This document shows, in pieces, positions 25,124-35,700 of a stretch of 64,000 nt of DNA; positions within the stretch are counted from its first letter, which is position 1; every line of letters begins with the position of its first letter. Both the position numbers and the translations under genes were made by a program. The stretch comes from Streptococcus taonis (GTDB lineage Bacteria; Bacillota; Bacilli; Lactobacillales; Streptococcaceae), in NCBI RefSeq assembly GCF_029948085.1, contig NZ_JARZZP010000002.1, positions 62,001 to 126,000 of the forward strand, read 5' to 3'. The notes under the pieces are model-generated. The model did not search any database, was not told the DNA's origin, and saw nothing but the letters and a program-made list of their open reading frames with translations.

Positions 25124-25534
25124 TTACAACTCTTTTTGATAATAGTGCCTTTGTCCAGTATAGGGATAGTCTTTTAAAGTAAAGACTTCCTTGTAACCAT
25201 GCTTTTGATAAAAGGATGGCGCTTGAAATTGATACGTATTCACAAAAGCAAAGCGACAGTTTTTCTTCTTAGCTTCACTTTCTGCTTGTTGCAATAGTTG
25301 GGAGCCGATTCCTTGTCCTCGCAAATCCTCTTTCACAAATAAATACTCAATTTCTAGCCAATTTCCAAAGGTCTCTGCTACTAAACCAGCCATGACTTGA
25401 CCGCTATCATCTTCGACATAAAGGTTAAGTGGCTCACTTTCAGCTGCTTCTCTCTTAGAACGATTATAGGAGCGAATCAAATCCCCAATTTCTTGCGCTT
25501 TCTGAGACTCTGTATTATCCAATCTAATGTGCAT
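25124..25534 (-). CDS. GNAT-family N-acetyltransferase
   Basis: A 136-residue acetyltransferase: LEIEYLFVKEDLRGQGIGSQ LLQQAE (acetyl-CoA loop, about 67-90), then FAFVNTYQFQAPSFYQKHGY and a C-terminal KDYPYTGQRHYYQKEL tail. This sequence type is common among small aminoglycoside-like or general acetyltransferases in streptococci. Start ATG at 25534 with GAGGAGG upstream; an adjoining in-frame TTG is less likely. It probably forms a transcription unit with the HAD gene and has a perfect consensus promoter. Confidence 0.86.
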   Translation of the reverse strand: MHIRLDNTESQKAQEIGDLIRSYNRSKREAAESEPLNLYVEDDSGQVMAGLVAETFGNWLEIEYLFVKEDLRGQGIGSQLLQQAESEAKKKNCRFAFVNTYQFQAPSFYQKHGYKEVFTLKDYPYTGQRHYYQKEL

Positions 25535-25564
25535 CAAAACCTCCTCAAAGACACTTACGCCTTG

Positions 25565-25593
25565 ATTATATTCCTATTTTGAAGAACTGTCAA
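25565..25593 (-). promoter_or_regulatory. Promoter of the GNAT-HAD unit
   Basis: -35 TTGACA (25588-25593), 17-bp spacer, -10 TATAAT (25565-25570). The -35 directly abuts the U-tract of the permease terminator. Confidence 0.85.
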
Positions 25594-25626
25594 ACTAAAA
25601 AACTCACCAACCTAAGTTGATGAGAG
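25594..25626 (-). terminator. Amino acid permease terminator
   Basis: CTCATCAAC and GTTGGTGAG arms around a TTAG loop (25603-25624), followed on the minus strand by TTTTTTAGTTT. Confidence 0.82.
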
Positions 25627-25632
25627 TAAAAC

Positions 25633-27006
25633 TTATTTTCTAAATTTCCATTGGCTATAAATACCAAATGCGACAATCCAGATAGCTGAACCGATTGCTC
25701 CTACAAATGTAGAGTCTTGTAAAAAGAGTGTTCCAAATACAAAGATAAAGAAGAGCATGGCCAGAGGATTTAGCAAGCGGTATTGAGGCATGAGATAGCC
25801 ATTTGCCATAAAGTCTTTAGACTTACGATACTTGAGATGGGCTACCATGATCAAGATGTAGATGGCAATATAAACACCTGATGAAGAAGCTGTAATCAAA
25901 GCAAAGGCATCTGATACTCCAGGAAGTACATTGATGAAGGCTGCAAAACCAATCAATACAGCAGAAGCAATGATTGCATTCTGAGGAACATTGTGACGTG
26001 AGAGCGTGTCTGCCTTAATAGCTTTCAAGAAACGATTTGGTGAATCATGGGCAATTTGATACAAGTGACGACCTGTTGAGTAAAGGGTTGAATTCAAGGC
26101 TGACGCTGCTGAAGTCAAAACAACAAAGTTAATCAAAGCAGCCGCCCACTTAAGACCAACAAGTTCAAATACCGTTACAAATGGTGAATCTGCTGCAGAA
26201 AGCTCACGCCAAGGAATAATAGACATGATGGCTAAAAGAGCTCCACCATAGAAAAAGATAATTCGCAAGGGAATTTCCTTAACAGCCTTAGGCAAGACTT
26301 TTCGAGGGTCCTTGGTTTCAGATGTGGTAACACCGATAAATTCAATCATCAAGTAGGCAAAGAAAACCATCTGGAAGGCCATGACAAAGTTCATACCACC
26401 ATTTGGGAAAAGTGAGAACTGATCACTGATATTGGCAAGACTTGCTGAACCATAAGGCGTTTCAAAGCCAGTCAAAACTAGAAAGACACCTGTCGCAATC
26501 ATGGCAAGAATGGCCACGATTTTGATCATAGCAAACCAAAATTCTACTTCACCAAAGATTTTAACGGCAATCAAATTCACCAAGCCGAGTATTGTCAGAA
26601 ATACAACCTGAATCAACCAAGATGGCCAGGATGGAAACCAAAACTGAACATAGTGAGCAATAGCTGTAATCTCAGCCATACCGATAAAGACTACTGAGAG
26701 CCAGTAAGACCAGACTGAGAAGTAACCCCAACCCTGACCTAGATAACGGGTAATAAAGTTGATAAAGGTATGTTGCTCCGGATCTTGGTACAACATTTCC
26801 CCGATAGCACGCATCATAAGATACATAAAACCACCCGTAATCATATAGACCAAGACGATTGACGGACCTGTCAAACTAATGGAACGTCCAGCTCCTAGAA
26901 AAAGTCCTGTTCCAATTGTTCCTGCAATCGCCATAACCTGAACATGGCGATTGGTTAACCCACGTTCCATTTTATTTTTCTTTTTGTGCTTATTTTCTGA
27001 ATTCAT
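25633..27006 (-). CDS. Amino acid permease (APC superfamily, AAT family)
   Basis: A 457-residue, roughly 12-helix proton-coupled amino acid importer. The N-terminus carries the AAT signature GLTNRHVQVMAIAGTIGTGL FLGAG, followed by GPSIVLVYMITG. A conserved EFIGVTTSETKDPRK loop follows TM6. AGGAGA precedes the ATG at 27006. Substrate cannot be assigned with confidence; relatives transport aromatic amino acids, lysine, serine or GABA. Single-gene unit between two strong terminators. Confidence 0.9.
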   Translation of the reverse strand: MNSENKHKKKNKMERGLTNRHVQVMAIAGTIGTGLFLGAGRSISLTGPSIVLVYMITGGFMYLMMRAIGEMLYQDPEQHTFINFITRYLGQGWGYFSVWSYWLSVVFIGMAEITAIAHYVQFWFPSWPSWLIQVVFLTILGLVNLIAVKIFGEVEFWFAMIKIVAILAMIATGVFLVLTGFETPYGSASLANISDQFSLFPNGGMNFVMAFQMVFFAYLMIEFIGVTTSETKDPRKVLPKAVKEIPLRIIFFYGGALLAIMSIIPWRELSAADSPFVTVFELVGLKWAAALINFVVLTSAASALNSTLYSTGRHLYQIAHDSPNRFLKAIKADTLSRHNVPQNAIIASAVLIGFAAFINVLPGVSDAFALITASSSGVYIAIYILIMVAHLKYRKSKDFMANGYLMPQYRLLNPLAMLFFIFVFGTLFLQDSTFVGAIGSAIWIVAFGIYSQWKFRK

Positions 27007-27021
27007 ATAGTCTCCTCTAGT

Positions 27022-27082
27022 TTTTAGAATGAAGAAAAGGAGTGATGGGAAGCGCTTTCCCTATATCTACTCCTTCTTTTCA
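27022..27082 (-). terminator. Long imperfect hairpin after greA
   Basis: Arms GAATGAAAAGAAGGAGT and ACTCCTTTTCTTCATTC enclose an inner GGGAA/TTCCC stem around GCGC. It lies between the greA stop (27089) and the permease start and probably terminates greA. Confidence 0.7.
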
Positions 27083-27088
27083 TTCCTA

Positions 27089-27571
27089 TTAAACTGTTTT
27101 TTCTACTTTTAAGATTTTAACATCATAGCTTCCTACAGGCGTTTCAATCGTAGCAGTATCACCTGTTTTCTTACCAATCAAGGCTTGCCCAATTGGGCTT
27201 TCATTTGATACTTTACCTGCAAAGGCATCTGCACCCGCTGATCCCACGATGATATATACTTCTTCGTCGTCTTCACCAATTTCTTGGATAGTGACTGTTT
27301 TCCCGATAGCAACTTCATCTTGAGCAACTGCATCGCTATTGACAATTTCAGCATAACGGATTTTTGTTTCCAAGCTAGAGATTTGTCCTTCAACGAAGGC
27401 TTGCTCATCCTTAGCTGCTTCATACTCACTATTTTCTGACAAGTCACCGTATGAACGCGCAATCTTGATGCGTTCTACAACTTCTGGACGACGAACTAGT
27501 TTCAACTCTTCTAATTCTTTTTCGAGTTTTTCCTTTTCTTCAAGGGTCATCGGATATGTTTTTTCTGCCAT
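27089..27571 (-). CDS. greA: Transcription elongation factor GreA
   Basis: Rescues backtracked RNA polymerase by stimulating cleavage of the nascent RNA. The 160-residue protein has the N-terminal coiled coil (about 12-75, with the tip acidic pair in [16 protein letters not shown]) and a C-terminal FKBP-like domain ending [14 protein letters not shown]. Start at MAEKTYPMT (27571), about 50 bases downstream of a perfect 28-base palindrome; longer frames upstream have no binding site. In pneumococcus greA also lies next to mltG. Confidence 0.95.
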   Translation of the reverse strand: MAEKTYPMTLEEKEKLEKELEELKLVRRPEVVERIKIARSYGDLSENSEYEAAKDEQAFVEGQISSLETKIRYAEIVNSDAVAQDEVAIGKTVTIQEIGEDDEEVYIIVGSAGADAFAGKVSNESPIGQALIGKKTGDTATIETPVGSYDVKILKVEKTV

Positions 27572-27620
27572 TTTTCTCAACTTTCTTTTGATTAAATTTA
27601 ATTTCTTTAGGTAGTAAAGC

Positions 27621-27648
27621 AAAATTATGTGGTAAACCACATAATTTT
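27621..27648 (-). promoter_or_regulatory. Perfect 28-base palindrome in the greA leader
   Basis: AAAATTATGTGGT and ACCACATAATTTT arms with a two-base centre, a fully paired 13-bp stem followed on the minus strand by GCTTTAC. It may be an attenuator hairpin or a protein operator. It lies within a predicted leader of about 157 nt from the promoter at 27734-27761. Confidence 0.65.
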
Positions 27649-27733
27649 ACAATGAAGACAAAGTCTTTTTAAAGCTTTCCTTAAATGATTTTAGTCAGTA
27701 TCGACCTTTTAAAATCTGTGCCTAAACCTAATG

Positions 27734-27761
27734 ATTCTATCACTGCTAGACTCAGGTTCAA
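27734..27761 (-). promoter_or_regulatory. greA promoter
   Basis: -35 TTGAAC (27756-27761), 16-bp spacer, -10 TAGAAT with TGA extension (27734-27739). The start lies about 157 bases before the greA ATG. Confidence 0.65.
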
Positions 27762-27923
27762 ATAAGAGGTAGGTGTTTTACTTTCACAATTTCCGAACGC
27801 CTAAAACTTGTGAATTTCAGGCGTTTCTAATCATAGCGGAAAGACTGGTGTGACTTGCTATTCCCGTAAAAAGAGAGTTTCTCTTCTACACTCAGGGATT
27901 TAATCGCAAATCTGTTCTAAGAG
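27762..27923 (-). other. mltG-greA intergenic region with hairpins
   Basis: No gene. Holds AAGAGAAACTCTCTTTTTA (about 27869-27887), a weak terminator for mltG, and AACGCCT/AGGCGTT (about 27806-27836), a second stem-loop. Confidence 0.5.
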
Positions 27924-29666
27924 TTAGTTTGAGCTACTTGATTGTGTCAATTTACTGTTGACATGCTCTGCAACGTTTCGATCATGTTCTTCTCGTGTCG
28001 TTGCAAAGTAAACCTTGCCATCTTGTACGTTGGCTACAAAGTAGAGATTGTCACTCTTAGTTTGATTGATACTTGCTTCAATTGCATCCAGACTTGGACT
28101 GTCTACTGGGCCAGGCATTAAGCCAAGGTTTGTATAAACATTATAAGGTGAATTAATTGTTGTATCAATTGCTGCATCATCTGCCAAGCTAATATTTTGT
28201 CCTAGCTTACCTTCTGCATAGAGAATAGCAATATTACTCTGAAGTGGCATACCAAGGTTCAAACGATTATAGAAAACTCCAGCGATCAGCTTGCGATCAT
28301 CAGTTTTCAATCCTTCTTTTTCCACAAGTGATGCGATGGTGAGGAGTTCATTCACTGTCAAGTTCTTTTCCTTGATTGCAGTGTAATGTGCTGACAAGTT
28401 TTTGTCCATAGTTGCCACCATTTCATCAATCAAGCTTTCAATAGTTGTGCTTTCTTTGATAGCATAAGTTGCTGGGAATAGGTACCCTTCTAAACGATAA
28501 CGAACACCACTTTCTTTAGTTGGTAGACTTCCGAGAAGGGTTGGATACTTAGCAACTAATTGAGAGATGAAGGTTTCATCTTGCACTTTTGCCAAGAAGG
28601 CATCAGCAGTCAAAGGTTCTTTAAAGTCTCCTTGAAGCTGACCAACTGTTTGTGCGATTTGATCAAGGGTATAACCTTCAGGGATTGTAAGATTTGCAAG
28701 TGCAACCTCTTGAGGTTGAGGAGTTCCACCCTTTTGCAATTCTTTGATGATATCATCTGTACTCATGCTCTTCTGCAAATTATAGTAACCAGATTTCAAA
28801 TCATTGTAGTCTTTATACTTAGCATAAAGGCTAAAGATAAAACCATGTTTTACCAATTCAGATTTTTCTAAGGTATCACCAATTTGCTGAAGATTGGCCC
28901 CTTCTGGAATCTGAACCGTAACATACTGTTTTGAATTAGCATCAACCGGTTGGAGTGCAGATTCGACATAACGGTAACCAAAGAATCCACCCACACCTAG
29001 TAAAATCAATAAAACAAATACTGTTGCGAAAAATCCTTTCAAGCGTGATTTTTTCTTTTTCTTGATTGGTTTCACTGATTCTTTACGACTTCTTCTAGGA
29101 AGCTCCGTTCTAGTTTCAACTGGAGCAACTGGTTCTTGACTTGGAGTTTCTTTTGCAAGAACTGTTGGTTTCGGTTGAGGTTTAATATTCTTTCGAGCAG
29201 GACTTGGTTTGGCCTGATTCGTACGATAAGAAACTGGAATCCTTGTCGAATTAGCATTGAACTCTTTCTCTTCTTGAACCGGCTGAGCAGGTTCAAGAGG
29301 CTTGACGGGTTCAACAGCTTCCGTTGATGGTAGAGGATCTGGAGCTACAGCTGGCTCTGAAGATACAACTGGTTCTGAAGCTACAGAAGTTTCAACTGAA
29401 TCATCTTGTAAAACTGGACGTGGTGGAACTGTTGGAGCATTAGCAAATAGTTCATCCACTAGTGAAACTGAATCTTCCATCAAGTCTTCTACAGACGGCT
29501 CTTTCACTAGTTCATCTGTCTTTGAAAGATTACTGAAATCAGAGAAAAGCTCATCCTTACCACTCTCGGTAGCGTTAACCTCTTCTTCTCTTTTCAATCT
29601 TTCTAAATCTCGTAAAATTTGTTCTTTAAAACTTAACTTTTCTTCTTCTCGAGAATTTTCGCTCAA
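27924..29666 (-). CDS. mltG: Endolytic murein transglycosylase MltG
   Basis: Cleaves nascent glycan strands in the membrane and is tied to peripheral wall synthesis in pneumococcus. The 580-residue protein has a long acidic, proline-rich cytoplasmic N-terminal region (about 1-205), one membrane helix at about 210-229, a LysM-like stretch, and the YceG/MltG domain with the catalytic Glu in IASLVEKEGL and VFYNRLNLGMPLQS. Start is TTG at 29666 with AAGGAGG eight bases upstream; no ATG is close. The extended N-terminal region is typical of streptococcal MltG. Confidence 0.95.
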   Translation of the reverse strand: MSENSREEEKLSFKEQILRDLERLKREEEVNATESGKDELFSDFSNLSKTDELVKEPSVEDLMEDSVSLVDELFANAPTVPPRPVLQDDSVETSVASEPVVSSEPAVAPDPLPSTEAVEPVKPLEPAQPVQEEKEFNANSTRIPVSYRTNQAKPSPARKNIKPQPKPTVLAKETPSQEPVAPVETRTELPRRSRKESVKPIKKKKKSRLKGFFATVFVLLILLGVGGFFGYRYVESALQPVDANSKQYVTVQIPEGANLQQIGDTLEKSELVKHGFIFSLYAKYKDYNDLKSGYYNLQKSMSTDDIIKELQKGGTPQPQEVALANLTIPEGYTLDQIAQTVGQLQGDFKEPLTADAFLAKVQDETFISQLVAKYPTLLGSLPTKESGVRYRLEGYLFPATYAIKESTTIESLIDEMVATMDKNLSAHYTAIKEKNLTVNELLTIASLVEKEGLKTDDRKLIAGVFYNRLNLGMPLQSNIAILYAEGKLGQNISLADDAAIDTTINSPYNVYTNLGLMPGPVDSPSLDAIEASINQTKSDNLYFVANVQDGKVYFATTREEHDRNVAEHVNSKLTQSSSSN

Positions 29667-29697
29667 AGGTATTACCTCCTTGTTGATAATCCATAAT

Positions 29698-29726
29698 ATT
29701 ATATCTCAAAAACTAAAGAAAAGCAA
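29698..29726 (-). promoter_or_regulatory. mltG promoter
   Basis: -35 TTGCTT (29721-29726), 17-bp spacer, -10 TATAAT (29698-29703). It lets mltG be expressed apart from the murC operon. Confidence 0.72.
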
Positions 29727-29747
29727 CCATAGATGCCTTTCTGATGC

Positions 29748-30242
29748 CTAATTCGTGTTTTCCCAGACCATATCATACCATTCTTCACCAGCAAAAGTCG
29801 ACTTGGATTTTCCTTCATTCACAAAACCATGTTTCTCATAATAGCCAATGAGATAGTCATGGCAGGTTAGATTGATTCCCTCACGCTCATGCTCAAGAGC
29901 GAGATCTTTTAAAGCGGTCAATAATTTTCGTCCGACACCTAAAGCTTGAGCTTTCTTAGCAATGGATAGACAAGTCACAGAGATATAGCCACCTTTTTGA
30001 TGGCTATAATCTTTAATGTCTTCTGTAAAGGACTGGTCTTGTAAATATCGATGAGGAACTACTGGTCCCTCAATATAGCCTAGTATTTCCCCCTCTTTTT
30101 CAGCCACTAAAAAACTGGTCTTAATTTCCTTCAGATGAGCTTCAAAAACAGGACGAGGAATGGCTTCTTCAATTGAAAAATTTTCTAGTTCAATTTCAAA
30201 GATACGATCTAAATCTGTCAATCTAGCTGGTCTAATAATCAT
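29748..30242 (-). CDS. GNAT-family N-acetyltransferase
   Basis: A 164-residue acetyltransferase starting MIIRPARLTDLDRIFEIE. The acetyl-CoA site is LSIAKKAQALGVGRKLLTAL (about 93-112), followed by CHDYLIGYYEKHGFVNEG. It resembles the arylalkylamine-acetyltransferase-like group (GyvpHryLQD strand region). Overlaps the preceding GNAT gene by four bases (ATGA) with AGGAGGA upstream. Tandem with another GNAT in the murC operon; substrate unknown. Confidence 0.87.
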   Translation of the reverse strand: MIIRPARLTDLDRIFEIELENFSIEEAIPRPVFEAHLKEIKTSFLVAEKEGEILGYIEGPVVPHRYLQDQSFTEDIKDYSHQKGGYISVTCLSIAKKAQALGVGRKLLTALKDLALEHEREGINLTCHDYLIGYYEKHGFVNEGKSKSTFAGEEWYDMVWENTN

Positions 30243-30754
30243 AGTTCCTCCTGATAATAGGGATTCTGCCATCGCATGAGAAAGGCAAATTCACTGTTCC
30301 TTTCTCCCTCTACGATCCCTTGTTCCACAAATCCATTCATTTCAAAGTAGGCCAGCAACTCATCCTCACAAAGCAAATAAATACCTGGTCTATTTTGCTG
30401 ACGGGTAACTTCCTTCAAAGCTGCTAGCAACAAGGTTCCAAAGCCTTGCCCTTGGTAATCTGGATGAACAGCTAAATCTTCAAGGATGATTGCGTTCTCA
30501 CTAATGAATTCCTCATCTCCGATCTCAAGCATCCATTTTCTTAAAGAGGGAATAGGAGGTGTCGTCGCAGTGATATAGGCAATCCCTTGATCATCCAGGC
30601 TAGCTAAGAGAAACGTACCCGCATGGTTGCGGATACGTTCTTCTATTATTTCTCTATTCAATACTTCTAGGGAGTTTGAAATACTTTCTTGTATCAAGCA
30701 AATCTGATTTATATCTGATTGCTGTGCTTCCCTGATTTTAATTGGAAATTCCAT
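30239..30754 (-). CDS. GNAT-family N-acetyltransferase
   Basis: A 171-residue acetyltransferase: IKIREAQQSDINQICLIQES, then VHPDYQGQGFGTLLLAALKE (acetyl-CoA loop, about 100-119), and LLCEDELLAYFEMNGFVEQG. It starts eight bases after murC with AAGGAAG upstream and is coupled to the next GNAT. The conserved neighbourhood with murC and mltG suggests a link to the wall or to stress, but nothing in the sequence shows that directly. Confidence 0.87.
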   Translation of the reverse strand: MEFPIKIREAQQSDINQICLIQESISNSLEVLNREIIEERIRNHAGTFLLASLDDQGIAYITATTPPIPSLRKWMLEIGDEEFISENAIILEDLAVHPDYQGQGFGTLLLAALKEVTRQQNRPGIYLLCEDELLAYFEMNGFVEQGIVEGERNSEFAFLMRWQNPYYQEEL

Positions 30755-30762
30755 GATCTTCC

Positions 30763-32097
30763 TTACTGAACATTGCTTGTCAAATTAGACAAGAGACGTT
30801 CGAATGAATATTCATAAGTTTGGATATCGCCAGCTCCCATGAAAACATAGACAGCATTGTCATGGTCTAGGAGTGGAGAAACATTTTCAACTGTGATAAC
30901 TTGATGTTTCTTGTTGATTTTATTGGCAAGATCTTCTACCTTGACATCACCATGGTCCACCTCACGAGCTGAACCGTAGATTTGTGCGAGGTAAACTGCA
31001 TCAGCCTGATTCAAGGCTTGGGCAAAATCATCCAACAAGGCAATGGTACGAGTAAAGGTATGTGGTTGGAAAATAGCCACGATTTCCTTGCTTGGGTATT
31101 TTTGACGTGCAGCATCAAGAGTCGCAATGATCTCTGTTGGATGGTGAGCAAAGTCATCGATGATAACCGTATTATTAACAACCTTTTCTGTAAAGCGACG
31201 TTTCACTCCTCCAAAAGTCTTCAAGTGTTCACGCACTAAATTCAAATCAAAGCCAGCAGTATAAAGCAAACCAATTACTGCTGTGGCATTCATGATATTG
31301 TGGCGACCGAAAGTTGGAATATGGAATTGGCCCAACTCTTGACCACGGAAGTGAACGGTAAAGGTTGAACCTGTAGTAGAACGAAGCAAGTCGCTGGCTA
31401 CAAAGTCATTACCTTCTGCTTCAAAACCATAGTAGTAAATCGGAGCATTTGCCGTAATCTTACGCAACTCAGCATCTTCACCATAGACAAACAAACCTTT
31501 GGTAATTTGTTTAGCATAATCATTGAAGGCGTTGAAGACGTCCTCTAAGCTTGTGAAATAGTCAGGGTGGTCAAAATCGATGTTAGTGATGATAGAGTAT
31601 TCTGGGTGATATGGCATGAAATGGCGCTCATACTCGTCTGATTCAAAGACAAAATACTTGGCATTTTCAGAACCACGACCTGTACCATCTCCGATCAAGT
31701 AGCTTGTATCAGTGATGTGTGACAAGACATGAGAAAGCATTCCTGTCGTTGACGTCTTACCGTGGGCACCTGCAACTCCCATACTGATAAAGTCACGCAT
31801 AAAGCCACCAAGAAACTCATGGTAACGTTTGTAGCTGATACCATTTTGGTCTGCATAAGCAATTTCAACATTGTTATCTGGACGGAAGGCATTACCAGCG
31901 ATAATTTCTAAATCACCTTGAAGATTTTTTTCATCAAAAGGTAAAATTGTAATTCCTGCTTGCTCTAGTCCACGTTGAGTAAAATAGTACTTTTCAACGT
32001 CAGAACCTTGCACCTTGTGCCCCATTTGATGCAACATCAAAGCCAAGGCACTCATACCTGATCCTTTGATTCCGATAAAATGATAGGTTTTTGCCAT
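30763..32097 (-). CDS. murC: UDP-N-acetylmuramate--L-alanine ligase
   Basis: Adds L-alanine, the first stem-peptide residue, to UDP-MurNAc. The 444-residue protein has an N-terminal Rossmann domain ([17 protein letters not shown]), the ATP loop [15 protein letters not shown] (about 107-121), and the C-terminal [10 protein letters not shown] motif of MurC. AGGGG lies before the ATG. It is co-transcribed with the SNF2 gene and the small hypothetical gene upstream and two GNAT genes downstream. Confidence 0.96.
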   Translation of the reverse strand: MAKTYHFIGIKGSGMSALALMLHQMGHKVQGSDVEKYYFTQRGLEQAGITILPFDEKNLQGDLEIIAGNAFRPDNNVEIAYADQNGISYKRYHEFLGGFMRDFISMGVAGAHGKTSTTGMLSHVLSHITDTSYLIGDGTGRGSENAKYFVFESDEYERHFMPYHPEYSIITNIDFDHPDYFTSLEDVFNAFNDYAKQITKGLFVYGEDAELRKITANAPIYYYGFEAEGNDFVASDLLRSTTGSTFTVHFRGQELGQFHIPTFGRHNIMNATAVIGLLYTAGFDLNLVREHLKTFGGVKRRFTEKVVNNTVIIDDFAHHPTEIIATLDAARQKYPSKEIVAIFQPHTFTRTIALLDDFAQALNQADAVYLAQIYGSAREVDHGDVKVEDLANKINKKHQVITVENVSPLLDHDNAVYVFMGAGDIQTYEYSFERLLSNLTSNVQ

Positions 32098-32108
32098 TTT
32101 TTTCCCCT

Positions 32109-32705
32109 CTATTCGCTCATTCTAGTCAAGTTAAGCTCTTGGGCCACTTGACGTTCTTGTTCTTTTTGTTTACTTTTTTTGTTATAAATTTGGCTTTTCT
32201 TTAAAAAGTCATAATTGTTTTTCTTGGAACGTCTTGTTTCACCGTCTGAAATTGGATGTTCCACTTGAGAAACGGTTTCTGCCAAAATATAGTGAGATTG
32301 ACCTAACTTCTGACTATATTTCGCAAATTCTCCTGGATTTTCTTTTTGAAAAGGTGCTGTCGGTTGATTTGCTGGACGCACCTGGCTTGTTTTCGTTTGA
32401 CGTCTCGTATGACTCACATCCTGAGTCAAATATCGAGCCGAGCGCTTCTTTTTCAAATCCGCGCGAGCTTCTTCACGTGCTAATTCAGCATAGGATTTTT
32501 CTTTTTTCTCAATCGGTTTTACAAGAGGCTTGGCTTTCCCTTGCTTTTTTTCTTCAGTGATTGGAGACCATTCTAAGTAGTTTTTATCTTGATAATCACC
32601 TTTGATATTACTGATGAAATCAGACTCATCGTAGAGATTCATAACTGGCATTTCTGTCAACATGACTTCATCATCTGCCACTATTGGAAATCGTTTTTGT
32701 GTCAT
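32109..32705 (-). CDS. Conserved streptococcal protein of unknown function
   Basis: A 198-residue hydrophilic protein, rich in Lys, Glu, Gln and Arg, with no membrane segment and no recognisable domain. Two features stand out: a conserved-looking acidic N-terminus ([20 protein letters not shown]) and a long central run of charged residues ([20 protein letters not shown]) likely to form a helix. Much is predicted disordered. AAGGAAA precedes the ATG. Sandwiched between an SNF2 helicase gene and murC in one operon. Function not assigned. Confidence 0.75.
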   Translation of the reverse strand: MTQKRFPIVADDEVMLTEMPVMNLYDESDFISNIKGDYQDKNYLEWSPITEEKKQGKAKPLVKPIEKKEKSYAELAREEARADLKKKRSARYLTQDVSHTRRQTKTSQVRPANQPTAPFQKENPGEFAKYSQKLGQSHYILAETVSQVEHPISDGETRRSKKNNYDFLKKSQIYNKKSKQKEQERQVAQELNLTRMSE

Positions 32706-32763
32706 ATTTATTTCCTTTCAATACTCCATTATAGCGTAATGTCTTGATTTTTCAAGTATAGGC

Positions 32764-35700
32764 TCATGAAATCCCTAAAATTTCTCGTATTTCAGCTAGA
32801 CTCAAACTTCCTCGAGACTCTGTTCCATCCAAGATTTCAGAAACAAGATTTTTCTTTTTCTCTTGTAATTCTTGAATCTTTTCTTCAATTGTACCTCGAG
32901 TCACAAGGCGATAAACTTCAACAGCCTGCTCTTGCCCCATACGATGGGCTCGACCGATAGCCTGAGATTCAACTGCAGGATTCCACCATAAGTCTACTAG
33001 AATGACCGTATCCGCACCAGTGAGATTGAGTCCAACCCCACCAGCCTTTAGAGAAATCAAGAATACATCGCGCTCTCCTTGGTTAAAAGCCTTGGTCATT
33101 TCCTGACGTTCTTGCGAAGGTGTTGAACCCGTAATTTTAAAGGAAGTCAAGCCTAAGTCAGGCAGTTCTTGCTCAATCCGATCCAGCATACCTCTAAATT
33201 GTGAGAAGATAAGTACACGGTGTCCACCTTCAGCAATCTGAACCAGCAAATCTCGTAAACTATCCAGCTTCCCGCTCTCTCCTTGGTAGTCCTCCATAAA
33301 GAGCGCAGGCGTATCACAAATCTGACGCAGACGCATGAGTCCGGTCAAAATTTCGACGCGATTTCGTTGAAATTCCGAATCGCTTACCTGTCCCAAACGT
33401 TCCTGCATCTGTTGCAGTTGAGCAAGATAGATAGCTTTTTGTTTATCCTCCAGTTCATTCTTATAAACAACTTCAATCAAGTCAGGCAACTCTGTCAAAA
33501 CCTCTTCTTTCTTACGTCTCATGACAAAGGGTTTGATAAATTGAGCGACTCTCTCAGCGGGTAGTTTCATAAAGTCTTTTTTAGTTGGCAAGAGACCTGG
33601 TAAGACAATCTGAAAAATCGACCAAAGCTCTCCTAGGTGGTTTTCAATTGGAGTTCCTGAGAGGGCAAAAACAGATGGAACTACAAACTGTCGCAAACTT
33701 TGTGCTATCTTGGTCTGTGCATTTTTCATGACTTGAGCTTCGTCTAAAAAGAGGAAATCAAAAGATAGGTTTCGATAAATCTCACTGTCCTGACGGAAAG
33801 TAGCATAGCTTGTAACATAAATCTGATGATTTTCTGCCAAAATTGACTCTCGATGAGATTTTAAGCCATGCACAACCGCGACATCCAAATCTGGAGCAAA
33901 CTTTTGAAATTCATCAGCCCAGTTATAGATTAAGCCAGACGGAGCAAGGATTAGGACACTAGTATCTGCTTGAACCTGACTACTTAAAAAGGCGATGGTT
34001 TGCAAGGTCTTCCCAAGTCCCATATCATCTGCTAGAATCCCACCAAAGCCATAATGGTGAAGCATTTGAAGCCACTGAATTCCCTTTTTCTGATAGTCTC
34101 TAAGTTCTGCTTGGATATTCAGCTCTTTCATCGAAAAATCTTCTGGATGCGTCAAATCATGGGCCAGATTGCGAAATTCTTCGGTGAAAGAAATTTGATC
34201 CTGATCCTTAAAGAGATGAGATAGGGTATAAGCTAGGGATTTACGAGCTCGAAAAGCTCCATCTTGTAGGTTCTCTATCCCTAATTCTTCTAAATCCTGA
34301 CGGATACGCTTGGTCTGATCATCGAAATAGTAAACCTGATTCGAAGAGCTGATGTAATAATCCTGCTTCTCAACTAGCGCTTTCATCGCTCGATCGATTT
34401 CTTCTTGATCTATATCTTGAAAATCAAATTGAATTTCTAATAGGCTTCCCTTGGATGAGATGTGAACTTGAGGCTTCTGAACCTGATAAAGGTCTTGCAA
34501 ACTTTCAGAAATCTTTAATTCTCCAAGTGCTGCAAAGGCTGGCAAAACTTCCTGGAAGAAGGCATGGACTGCATCAGCTTTCAAACTTTGACGCCATGAA
34601 CGAAAATCTGCTTCAAATCCAGCTGATAGAGCTAGTTGAAAAATCTCTTTCTCTAGTTGAATATCGCTAGCAAAAGGAAGATTCTCTAGTTCATTACGAT
34701 TCCTTACTAGGCAAGTTTCATATTGAAACTGCATATCCAAACGAATAGAACCGTCCTCTTCTTCTTCCATGTAGAAAGAAGGACGGAAAGACTGAATTTG
34801 AAGCGCATCAGGGGCTTTTACCTCTCCTATGTCTTTAAACTGCGACAAGGTCGAAGCTAAAAGATCTCGATCACTAGTATCAAATTGTAAAATCTTTCTA
34901 CCACTTTTATCGATAGATACTTTTTTTAATTTTTCTATAAGTCTAGCTTGCTCCTTGGACAGAAGATAAAATGTACCTTTAGTAAACAAGACTTGTCCCT
35001 TATAAAACGAATTAAGCCTTACCTGTTGAAAAATTTCCATCTCATAATAGTTGGATTTTTCCTCAATTTGAAAGGTAAATAAGCCTGCTTGACCATCAAA
35101 ATCTTGAAATACAAGATGAGGATAGCTTGAAATCTGATGGTCAAATTGGAATTCATCTAAGCCCATCAGCAGACTAACACCCTGCTCAAAAAAAGACAGC
35201 GGGAAATAGAGATGACGACCTTGATTCTGGAAAAAGAGGGAATTTTCAACCTCATCTTCTACAATTCCTTGAAGGAAATTCAGAACAAGTTGGCTACTTT
35301 CATCAAACTGACGAATATTCAAGGAAGTTTCATATAACTTTCCAATCATATAGGGTTTACTAGTTTCTAACACCTTCAGAAAAAGGGGGATATCTCGAAT
35401 TACATAAAATTTCTGCGTCTGGATAAGACCGACTCTCAAAGTCCAAATAATGCGATTAGTCCCTGCTTCAATCTGCCCCTGAGCAGACAACTGATAGATT
35501 TCAGAAAGACTAGGAATTTGAATGGATTCTAAAAACTTTCCTCCAAAAGTAACCTGAGTTTCAACTTCTTCTTTCTGTTCGTGCACATTTTCCAGATTTC
35601 CCAAGAGTTCCTGACCAATCGGATCATTTTTCAGGTAATGCTCTAGTGCTGCCAAATGCACACAAAACCCTCTTTTTTGGAAAAAATCACAAGCACAAAA

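Noticed and set aside
27043..27060. cre-like GGGAAGCGCTTTCCC upstream of the amino acid permease
   Set aside because: Two mismatches to the cre consensus, and it is the core of the greA terminator hairpin, which explains the symmetry.
29302..29751. A 149-codon Ser/Thr-rich frame antisense to mltG
   Set aside because: It mirrors the low-complexity Pro/Glu-rich N-terminal region of MltG; the sense strand has promoter, binding site and domains.
30239..30754. Tandem GNAT genes as a toxin-antitoxin pair (TacT-like)
   Set aside because: Both genes are full-length acetyltransferases and no small DNA-binding antitoxin gene lies next to them.
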